From assembly GCA_965222935.1 (NCBI GenBank), contig CBDCVA010000001.1, positions 310,001-374,000 on the forward strand: DNA of 64,000 nucleotides, written 5' to 3'. Positions 25,291 through 32,089 of the stretch are shown in pieces (the stretch's first letter is position 1; every line of letters begins with the position of its first letter). This DNA comes from CBDCVA01 sp965222935 [NCBI: Candidatus Latescibacterota bacterium] (GTDB taxonomy: Bacteria; Latescibacterota; CBDCVA01). Under the pieces are notes generated by a model. That model had not been told where the DNA came from, did no database searches, and saw only the letters and a list, made by a program, of their open reading frames with translations. The position numbers and the translations under genes are program-made.

Positions 25291-26466
25291 CCCTTGAAAG
25301 GTGAGCGGTGCGGCCGCCCTCTGGCAGGGGGAACGTTGTGGATCACTCTCCTCGCAGCCGGCCTGATGGATTTCGCGGCGGCAGCCGCTTTCCTTGCCGT
25401 GCCGCTGATGGCGCTAGATCGCGGCGCTTCGTCGTGGCAACTGGGGGCCATCGGTGCCCTGGTCTCGGGAGCGCACGGTGGGTCGGCGCTGATCGTCGCT
25501 CGGTTCGTCGGTGCGGCTATGCTCCGTCTTCGCCTCGTGCTGATGCCCCTGGTGCTTGGCGCGACGTACCTGAGCGCGGTCACTCTCCCGGGCGTAGGAG
25601 TGCTTCTGGGGGTTGCGGCGATCGCTGGGGTCTGTTTTGGAACCTACTGGACCGCGATGGAAGTGCGCGTTGCCGAGGTCAGAGGAGGCCTGACCTTGGG
25701 TGGCGCGGTCGCCCGCTTCAACGTTGTCTGGGCTTCCGGCATGCTCCTCGGCCACCTGGCTGGCGGCGTACTCTACGAGTGGGAGTGCCGGGTCGTCATG
25801 GGCGTAGCCGCGATGGCTATGGTCATCGTGGCCTTTCTGCTTGGACTGACGGCAGTGGAGGGTCGGGGCGATTTAGACGATGCAGAGGGGGAGAGCGCAG
25901 CGCTTGAAGCCCCTAGCGCTCGCGCCAAGAGGCTTGCAGCATGGACAGCCAGCCTGAGCGCCTCGGCCGCCGTAGGTTGCGTCCGCTACCTGTTCCCGGA
26001 ACTCGCGCAATCCCTGGACATTATGCCTGCCAAGATCGGTGGATTGCTCGGGGTGATGAGTGCGATCCAACTGGCATTCTTTGTCGTGGGCCTTGCCCTC
26101 GGAGAAGCGCTGCGTCGGTGCGCTTTCAGTGGCCTCTTGGTTGGCTTGGTGATGGCCGCGGTGGCGATGGCTGTCATCGCTACGGGGGACAGAGCGGCAT
26201 TCTTCGGTGGCGCGTTTGTGGTTCTCGGGCTCGTGGCGGCAACGACGTACTATGCAAGCCTCGTTGCGTCGCTCGGTGGGCGGGATCCTGGAGGCTACGT
26301 CGGCGTCCATGAGGCCACTCTCGGCCTCGGCCGCTTCGTCGGACCGTTCGTGGGTGGTCTCGCAGCCGAGGAGTTGGGCTTGCGAGCCCCGTACATTCTT
26401 TGCGCGTTGGGCTTCGCGGGAGCCTTTGCCGTGACGCTGTGGAGCTGGCGGAAGAGGGCGCCCTAG
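25285..26466 (+). CDS. MFS transporter
   Basis: Twelve-helix permease of the major facilitator superfamily, 393 residues. Hydrophobic segments occur throughout, for example TLWITLLAAGLMDFAAAAAFLAVPL, and a longer hydrophilic loop near residues 190-215 separates the two halves. Substrate cannot be assigned. The ATG at 25285 lies within a dispersed repeat; an in-frame TTG about 50 bases downstream could be the true start. Its stop shares the bases CTAG with the stop of bioA, transcribed from the other strand. Confidence 0.83.
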   Translation: MTPLKGERCGRPLAGGTLWITLLAAGLMDFAAAAAFLAVPLMALDRGASSWQLGAIGALVSGAHGGSALIVARFVGAAMLRLRLVLMPLVLGATYLSAVTLPGVGVLLGVAAIAGVCFGTYWTAMEVRVAEVRGGLTLGGAVARFNVVWASGMLLGHLAGGVLYEWECRVVMGVAAMAMVIVAFLLGLTAVEGRGDLDDAEGESAALEAPSARAKRLAAWTASLSASAAVGCVRYLFPELAQSLDIMPAKIGGLLGVMSAIQLAFFVVGLALGEALRRCAFSGLLVGLVMAAVAMAVIATGDRAAFFGGAFVVLGLVAATTYYASLVASLGGRDPGGYVGVHEATLGLGRFVGPFVGGLAAEELGLRAPYILCALGFAGAFAVTLWSWRKRAP

Positions 26467-27869
26467 TCTTTGCGCGCGGCCGTGGTGGTGGTCTCGGCGA
26501 TGCAGTCGTACGTCACCCCGAGGAGCCTTTCAAGCTGCTCGTCGGTGATGCAGTAAGGCGGCATGAGAACGATCACATCTCCGAGCGGCCGAATGACGAG
26601 ACCCCTATCGCGCGCGGCCCGGCAAACGCGGTGGCCGGCTCGGCGCTCTCGCGGGAAAGGGGCCTTCGTGGCGCAATCAGCCACGAGTTCGATCCCGACC
26701 ATCAGCCCCTTCTGACGCACATCGCCGACGTGGGGTAGCGCCTTGAAGCGCTCCAAACCCCGGGCGAGCTGAGCTGAAAGCGCCTCGATGCGGCCCATCG
26801 TCCCTTCGGTCTCGAAGACCTCAAGGCTCGCCAGCGCGACGCTCGCACCGAGCTGGTTGCCCGTGTAGGTGTGGCCGTGATAGAAGATGCGATCCTCCCA
26901 GGGCTCACCCAGAAAAGCGTCGTAGATCTCCTGCGTCACCAGCGTGGCTGCCAGAGGCAGGTAACCACCTGTGATCCCCTTGCCAAGCACCAGCATGTCG
27001 GGTGTGACGCCCTCTTGTTCGCAGGCAAAGAGCGTCCCCGTTCGCCCGAAGCCCACGGCCACTTCGTCAGCGATGAGCAGGATGCCGTGTTCGCGCGTCA
27101 ACTCTCGGGCTGCGCGCAGGTAACCTTCTGGCCAGACGATCATTCCCCCGGCGCCCTGCACCAAAGGCTCGACAATCATGGCTGCAATCTCTTCTCCGTG
27201 CTCGTCAAGGCACTGTGCCAGGGCGTCCACGCACTCCATTAGGCAGCGGTCGGGGTCCTCTCCGAGGGGACAGCGGTAGCAGTGGGGCGCCGGGACGCGA
27301 TGGACGTCGAAAAGCAGGGGGCCGTAGATTCCGTGAAAGAGCGGGATGCCGCCGACGCTGACTGCGCCCAGGGTATCGCCGTGGTAGGCGTTCTCAAGGG
27401 CCAGGAAGCGCGTCCGCTGAACCTCCGGCTTGGCCTGACGCCAATACTGGAAGGCGATCTTGAGCGCTACCTCGACGGCCGTTGCTCCGTCGTCCGAGTA
27501 GAAGACTTTGGTTAACCCAGCCGGTGCAAGGCCCGTGAGCTTCTCCGCCAGCCGGATCGAGGGGATATTCGCGTGCCCTAAGAGTGTCGTGTGAGCAACG
27601 CGGCCGATCTGCTCGGTGAGCGCCTGATCGAGCGCTGGCACCCGGTGGCCGTGGAGGTTTGCCCAGAGCGACGAAATACCGTCCAGATACGCGCGGCCGT
27701 CGGTCGCATAGAGAAGGGCCCCCTCGGCGGATTCGAAGATGAGCGGCTCGTCAGTGCAGTACTCCATCATCGGGGTGAAAGGGTGCCAGATATGGGACCT
27801 GTCGGCCGCGACGAGGGCGTCGTGGTCCGGATGACGCTCTGAGCTTCGCGAAGGGTGGCGTTCGGACAC
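26463..27869 (-). CDS. bioA: Adenosylmethionine-8-amino-7-oxononanoate aminotransferase
   Basis: PLP enzyme that converts KAPA to DAPA with S-adenosylmethionine as amino donor, the antepenultimate step of biotin synthesis. Family sequence includes HIWHPFTPMMEY, LDGISSLWANLHGHRVPALDQAL, FYSDDGATAVEVALK and EPLVQGAGGMIVWP. LLIADEVAVGFGRTGTLFA follows, and the PLP Lys is in DMLVLGKGITGGYLPLAAT. Length is 468 residues. The GTG start lies in a repeat-derived tail (RHPSRSSERHPD) that is not family sequence, so the functional protein may begin near residue 17. It follows bioB by 20 bases on the same strand. bioF and bioD are not in the window. Confidence 0.95.
   Translation of the reverse strand: MSERHPSRSSERHPDHDALVAADRSHIWHPFTPMMEYCTDEPLIFESAEGALLYATDGRAYLDGISSLWANLHGHRVPALDQALTEQIGRVAHTTLLGHANIPSIRLAEKLTGLAPAGLTKVFYSDDGATAVEVALKIAFQYWRQAKPEVQRTRFLALENAYHGDTLGAVSVGGIPLFHGIYGPLLFDVHRVPAPHCYRCPLGEDPDRCLMECVDALAQCLDEHGEEIAAMIVEPLVQGAGGMIVWPEGYLRAARELTREHGILLIADEVAVGFGRTGTLFACEQEGVTPDMLVLGKGITGGYLPLAATLVTQEIYDAFLGEPWEDRIFYHGHTYTGNQLGASVALASLEVFETEGTMGRIEALSAQLARGLERFKALPHVGDVRQKGLMVGIELVADCATKAPFPRERRAGHRVCRAARDRGLVIRPLGDVIVLMPPYCITDEQLERLLGVTYDCIAETTTTAARKD
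27833..27861 (+). repeat. CTGAG/CGAAGG dispersed repeat, copy 5 (bioA N-terminus)
   Basis: Diverged copy TCTGAGCTTCGCGAAGGG read on the minus strand as part of the non-conserved first 15 residues of BioA. Flanking GACG and GGCG bases resemble the context of other copies. Confidence 0.5.
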
Positions 27870-27889
27870 GAAAGGGCGGTGCGAGCCGC

Positions 27890-28903
27890 TTAAGTGCGTG
27901 CTTCGCCGGGCGGCGCCACTTCCAGGCCCAGATCCGAGATCATCTGGAGGTCGTCGGTCGGCTGACGCCCCGCGATGGTGAGGAAATCCCCGATCATCAG
28001 GCCGTCGGCGCCGAATGCGAAGATTTGGCTTTGAAGATCGCGCAGGTTGTTGACGCGTTCGGCGCAGACTTTGATGAATTTCTTCGGATTGACCAGCCGC
28101 GCAACGGCGATGATCCGCAGAATGTCCAAGGGCACGAGACGCGGCACCTCCCCCAGCGGCGTCCCGGCGACCGGATTGAGAAAATTGAGCGGCAGCTCTG
28201 CTGGATCCAGTTCGCGCAAGAGGCAGATGAACTCCGCGCGCTGATCGGGCGTTTCGCCCATCCCGAAAATACCGCCCGAACAGACCTCGAACCCAAGCCG
28301 CTTCGCGCGGCGCACCGTCTCGATCCGCTCACTTTGGGGATGCGTCGTGCAGATGCTCGGGAAGTGGCTGGGTGCGGTCTCCACGTTGTGGTGGAGGCAA
28401 CCTAGGCCAGCCTCTTTGAGCTTCAGCATTTCCTCTTCGCCGATGCTGCCGAGCGAGACGCCGGGGATGATACTCGTCTCTTCGCGGATGCGACGGACAG
28501 CCTCGCAGATGACGTTGATGGCATCGCCCGCCATGGCGCGGCCCGCGGAAACCAAACAGAAGCGCCGCGCCTGCCATTTCTCCGCGCGCTTCGCTGCGTC
28601 CACCATCCCATCGACCGACATCAACGGGTAGCGGTCGATCCGTGCCTTGAAGTGAGCCGACTGAGAGCAGAAGGCGCAGTCCTCGCTGCAGCCGCCGCTT
28701 TTGATGTTGACGATGGAGCAAAGGTCTACGTGGCGGCCACGATGGCGCTCGCGGAGTTGGGTGGCGGTAGGCTGAAGCTCCCACGCGCGATGGAGGGGAA
28801 GCTCGAGTAGCTCGGTCGCTTCGGCCTGCGTCAGCGGCTCTTCGCGCTCCGCCTTCCCTAGGATCGGGTCGATGTCGGCCTGGACTGCCTCGCTCCCATT
28901 CAT
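27890..28903 (-). CDS. bioB: Biotin synthase
   Basis: Radical SAM enzyme inserting sulfur into dethiobiotin. The cluster motif is CSEDCAFC (C-x3-C-x2-C) in KSGGCSEDCAFCSQSAHF, with GVSLGSIGEEEMLKLKEAG and LPLNFLNPVAGTPL further on. The ATG at 28903 gives 337 residues; upstream frame to 29032 is open but its residues are not family-like. No Shine-Dalgarno precedes this ATG. A good promoter ends only 9 bases before it, so the message may be leaderless. It is followed by bioA, so biotin steps BioA and BioB share one transcript. Confidence 0.94.
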   Translation of the reverse strand: MNGSEAVQADIDPILGKAEREEPLTQAEATELLELPLHRAWELQPTATQLRERHRGRHVDLCSIVNIKSGGCSEDCAFCSQSAHFKARIDRYPLMSVDGMVDAAKRAEKWQARRFCLVSAGRAMAGDAINVICEAVRRIREETSIIPGVSLGSIGEEEMLKLKEAGLGCLHHNVETAPSHFPSICTTHPQSERIETVRRAKRLGFEVCSGGIFGMGETPDQRAEFICLLRELDPAELPLNFLNPVAGTPLGEVPRLVPLDILRIIAVARLVNPKKFIKVCAERVNNLRDLQSQIFAFGADGLMIGDFLTIAGRQPTDDLQMISDLGLEVAPPGEART

Positions 28904-28912
28904 CGTACTGTG

Positions 28913-28941
28913 AAGATAGCGGCGACGCCACTGCTGGTCAA
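28913..28941 (-). promoter_or_regulatory. Predicted sigma70-type promoter of bioBA
   Basis: On the minus strand a TTGACC -35 (28936-28941) and TATCTT -10 (28913-28918) are separated by 17 bases. The expected transcription start falls about 2 bases before the bioB ATG. No BirA-type operator dyad was seen. Confidence 0.55.
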
Positions 28942-28961
28942 GTTGTCCCGAGGACAGAGGT

Positions 28962-28991
28962 TTGACTACCCCTTCGATGGCGACGTATCTT
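28962..28991 (+). promoter_or_regulatory. Predicted sigma70-type promoter facing the zinc-ribbon/iscS genes
   Basis: TTGACT -35 (28962-28967), 18-base spacer and TATCTT -10 (28986-28991). It is back-to-back with the bioB promoter in the same 144-base gap and would drive the small zinc-ribbon gene and perhaps iscS-iscU-mnmA. Confidence 0.5.
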
Positions 28992-29047
28992 AACCCGTTG
29001 CTCGGTGGGAAGTAAGAGGGCGCGAGAAACACGGAGGGAAGAGATAG

Positions 29048-29293
29048 ATGGTCGAGCTTAGCAACTCATCCTGTCACTCATGCGCTATGCCGCTGGACGT
29101 GCCGGATTTCAAAGGTCCTGCGGACGACTACTGCAGATACTGCACGGACGAGAGTGGGAACCTGCAATCAAGAGAGGACATCCAGAAAGCGATCGCGCAA
29201 TGGTTCAGGACCTGGCAGCCGGATGTCGGCGAGCAGAAAGCCCTTGTCCGCGCCGAGGTCTACATGAACGCGATGCCAGCCTGGGCTGATTGA
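29048..29293 (+). CDS. Small zinc-ribbon protein
   Basis: 81-residue protein resembling the 'putative zinc ribbon' family. Cys pairs CHSCAMP (about residues 9-12) and CRYC (about 29-32) form a zinc ribbon, followed by the family-like TDESGNLQSREDIQKAI and a C-terminal MNAMPAWAD. The start has GGAGGGAAGAG just upstream. Function is unknown. It precedes iscS by about 60 bases and may share its transcript. Confidence 0.82.
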   Translation: MVELSNSSCHSCAMPLDVPDFKGPADDYCRYCTDESGNLQSREDIQKAIAQWFRTWQPDVGEQKALVRAEVYMNAMPAWAD

Positions 29294-29352
29294 GGTCGTC
29301 GAGAAACCGTATGCAGGCGACGGACCGAAAGCCGCGCCTCATTCGTAGCGAC

Positions 29353-30534
29353 ATGAGTGCTGCAAACGCCATACGCCCGATGACGCCTCCCATCTACTTC
29401 GATCACAACGCCACGACACCGCTCGATCCGGTCGTGTTCGAGGCGATGGCGCCTTATTTGCGCGAGACCTTCGGAAATCCGTCGAGTCTGCACGCCTTCG
29501 GCCGCGAGGCGCGCGCCGCCATAGACGACGCTCGCGAACAGGTGGCCGGCCTGATCGGCGCGGGGCCAGAGGAGATCGTCTTCACCAGCGGTGGAACCGA
29601 GGCCGACAACCTAGCGGCCCGAGGTGCGCTCTCGGCCGCCGACCCATCCCGGCGGCGAGTCATCACTTCCTCCATTGAGCATCACGCCGTCCTCCACACG
29701 TGTCAGTTCCTCGAGACGGTGGGCCATCCGGTCACCTACCTGCCTGTGGATGGCGCAGGCCTGGTGGACCCCGAAGCGCTCCGCGAGACGATTGCGGATG
29801 ACGTCGCTCTGGTGAGCGTGATGCATGCCAACAATGAGGTGGGGACCGTTCAACCGATCCGGGAGTTGTCGCGGATCGCTCACGAGATGGGAGCTCTCTT
29901 CCACACCGACGCCGTTCAAACCGTTGGAAGGATGCCAGTCGACATCGAGGACGTGGGTGCCGATTTGCTCTCGCTCTCAGGGCATAAATTCTATGGCCCC
30001 AAGGGAATAGGCGCCCTCTACGTTCGCGCAGGCACGCCCTTGGCTTCCCTGCAACACGGCGGACCCCACGAGGGTAACTTGCGCGGCGGGACGGAGCATG
30101 TCGCTGGCATTGTGGGGCTTGGCGCCGCGACGGAGCTGGCAGCCGAGCGCCTGGCCGATGACGCCATCGCTGTGGCCTCATTGCGCAATCGTCTGGAGGA
30201 AGGACTTTTGGCGCGGATCGAGGAGATACAGGTGCTGGCTCAGGGCGTCCCCCGCGTGCCCGGGACGGCCGCTGTGGCCTTCGCTCGCGTCGAGGGCGAG
30301 TCCATCGTCATCGGCCTCGATCTGGAAGGGGTCGCCGTTTCCACGGGCTCGGCGTGTACATCCGAATCGCTCTTGCCTTCCCACGTCATGGTGGCGTTGG
30401 AGCTCCCGCGCGAGTGGGCCCAGGGGATGGTGCGCTTCAGCTTGGGCCGCGAGAATACCGCCGCCGAAGTAGACCGCGCCCTGGGTGCGATCGGCGAAGT
30501 CATCGGTCGGCTGCGGGCGGTCTCGGCACTCTAA
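29353..30534 (+). CDS. iscS: Cysteine desulfurase (NifS/IscS type)
   Basis: PLP enzyme that takes sulfur from cysteine as an enzyme-bound persulfide for Fe-S clusters and thiolated tRNA. Family sequence begins IYFDHNATTPLDP. PLP-binding features include SGGTEADNLAARGA, HHAVLHTC and LSGHKFYGPKGIGALY, with the PLP Lys near 210. The catalytic Cys is in STGSACTSES near 335, a short-loop form. The start is uncertain: ATG 29353 is used here, with ATG 29380 and TTG 29290 as alternatives and no clear ribosome site for any. It is followed by iscU and mnmA, which suggests delivery to both a scaffold and tRNA thiolation. Confidence 0.93.
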   Translation: MSAANAIRPMTPPIYFDHNATTPLDPVVFEAMAPYLRETFGNPSSLHAFGREARAAIDDAREQVAGLIGAGPEEIVFTSGGTEADNLAARGALSAADPSRRRVITSSIEHHAVLHTCQFLETVGHPVTYLPVDGAGLVDPEALRETIADDVALVSVMHANNEVGTVQPIRELSRIAHEMGALFHTDAVQTVGRMPVDIEDVGADLLSLSGHKFYGPKGIGALYVRAGTPLASLQHGGPHEGNLRGGTEHVAGIVGLGAATELAAERLADDAIAVASLRNRLEEGLLARIEEIQVLAQGVPRVPGTAAVAFARVEGESIVIGLDLEGVAVSTGSACTSESLLPSHVMVALELPREWAQGMVRFSLGRENTAAEVDRALGAIGEVIGRLRAVSAL

Positions 30535-30557
30535 GTATCATAACGACGGGGCTCTAC

Positions 30558-30929
30558 ATGTACTCGGACACGATACTCGATCACTTCGCCCACCCTCGCA
30601 ACGTGGGCGTCCTCGAAGATGCCGATGGGGTCGGTCGAGCGGAGAACCCTGTTTGTGGCGATACGATCGAGCTAGGCCTTAAGATCGAGGACGGCCGCAT
30701 CGCTGACGTCCGGTTCAAGGCGTACGGCTGCACCGTCGCGATCGCTTCATCGAGCATGCTCACTGAAATGATCAAAGGCAAGACGGTCGGGGAGGCCCTG
30801 ACCATCACCAGGGAGGATGTGGCGGCTGCTCTGGGTGGACTGCCGAAGATCAAGCTGGGCTGCTCGGTTCTCGGGCCGAGGAGCCTGCGCCAGGCGCTTC
30901 GTGGCGGTGTGGTGTCGAGGGTCGGATGA
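30558..30929 (+). CDS. iscU: Fe-S cluster scaffold IscU/NifU N-terminal type
   Basis: 123-residue scaffold on which Fe-S clusters are assembled. The three conserved cysteines are visible in NPVCGDTIEL (with the adjacent Asp), KAYGCTVAIASSSM and IKLGCSVL. The start MYSDTILDHFAHPRNVG is the family N-terminus. An HSCA-type LPPVK is altered to LPKIK, so dependence on HscA is doubtful. The protein ends soon after the third Cys. The stop overlaps the mnmA start, indicating translational coupling to tRNA thiolation. Confidence 0.92.
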   Translation: MYSDTILDHFAHPRNVGVLEDADGVGRAENPVCGDTIELGLKIEDGRIADVRFKAYGCTVAIASSSMLTEMIKGKTVGEALTITREDVAAALGGLPKIKLGCSVLGPRSLRQALRGGVVSRVG

Positions 30930-32089
30930 GCGCGCTCTCCGAGGCTCTGGAGACGGTCCGGCGTCCGTGCATCGGGGAGCCGGGAGGTCCGGTCGTCGTG
31001 GCGATGTCGGGCGGCGTGGATAGCTCCATCGCGGCGGCGCTGCTCGTCGAGGCTGGCTGGCGGGTCTTCGGCGTGACGATGCGACTCTGGGACTATCGGC
31101 GCGTGGGCGGCAACGTGCGTCGCGAGCGCGCCTGCTGCTCCGAGGCCGATTTCCGGGATGCTCGGAGCGTGGCTCAGACGCTGGGTATCCCCCATTATGT
31201 CATGGACTTCCGTCGCGTCTTCAGCGACGCCGTCATAGCGAACTTCGTTGAGACCTACGCCAGAGGCGCAACGCCCAACCCCTGTGTCCAATGCAATACG
31301 CACGTCAAGTGGCGTGCGCTCTGGGAGCGCGGCCGCGCACTCGGCGCCCATTACTTGGCGACGGGCCACTACGCCCGCGTCACTCACGACACGACGACCG
31401 GAGCCTACTCCCTTCGGCGGGCGGTCGACCGGCGGAAAGACCAGTCGTACTTTCTGTGGGGCATGGGTCAGGCGGAGTTAGCGAGCAGCCTTTTTCCCCT
31501 TGGTGCACTGACCAAGGATGCGGTGCGTACAGTGGCGGCTGAACTGGGTCTACGGACGGCCGGTAAGCCCGAAAGTCAGGAAATCTGCTTCGTCACCGAC
31601 GGCGACTACAGGCGCTTCCTGAGCGAGCACGGGGCCAAGACGTCGCCCAACTGGCGGCCTGTGCAGTCCGGCCCGATCCTCGATCCCGAGGGACGGCAAG
31701 TGGGCATCCACCGGGGCGTCCCCTTCTACACCGTCGGGCAGCGGCGCGGGCTCGGCGTCGCTATGGGCGTCCCGATGTACGTGACCCGGATCGATGCCGA
31801 GCGCAACGCGGTATGGGTCGGCCCGGCCGAGGCGCTCGCGACACGTTCGTTCTCCGTCGGAGACGTGCGTTGGGCGAGTGGCACTCCGCCCGACGCCCCG
31901 CTGCGCACGACCGTTCAGGTGCGCCACCGTCATCCCGGCGCGCCTGTCGAGGTCGTCCCGCTGGAGAGCGGGGCAGTGCATGTTCGGGCCGAGCGGCCTG
32001 AAAGGGGCGTGACCCCCGGCCAGTCGGCCGTGTTCTACGCCGAGGATCGCGTCCTCGGTGGGGGCATCATCGGGGCCGTTAAGGCGTGA
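30926..32089 (+). CDS. mnmA: tRNA 2-thiouridylase MnmA
   Basis: Inserts sulfur at C2 of wobble uridine-34 in tRNA-Lys, -Glu and -Gln. The ATP-pyrophosphatase loop is AMSGGVDSS near 27-35. Catalytic cysteines lie in NPCVQCN near 117-123 and QEICFVTDGDYRRFL near 217-231. The C-terminal beta-barrel domain includes HRGVPFYTVGQRRGLGV. Its 387 residues fit the family. It is encoded directly after IscS and IscU, so IscS probably supplies the sulfur. Its stop overlaps the start of the propeller gene. Confidence 0.96.
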   Translation: MSALSEALETVRRPCIGEPGGPVVVAMSGGVDSSIAAALLVEAGWRVFGVTMRLWDYRRVGGNVRRERACCSEADFRDARSVAQTLGIPHYVMDFRRVFSDAVIANFVETYARGATPNPCVQCNTHVKWRALWERGRALGAHYLATGHYARVTHDTTTGAYSLRRAVDRRKDQSYFLWGMGQAELASSLFPLGALTKDAVRTVAAELGLRTAGKPESQEICFVTDGDYRRFLSEHGAKTSPNWRPVQSGPILDPEGRQVGIHRGVPFYTVGQRRGLGVAMGVPMYVTRIDAERNAVWVGPAEALATRSFSVGDVRWASGTPPDAPLRTTVQVRHRHPGAPVEVVPLESGAVHVRAERPERGVTPGQSAVFYAEDRVLGGGIIGAVKA

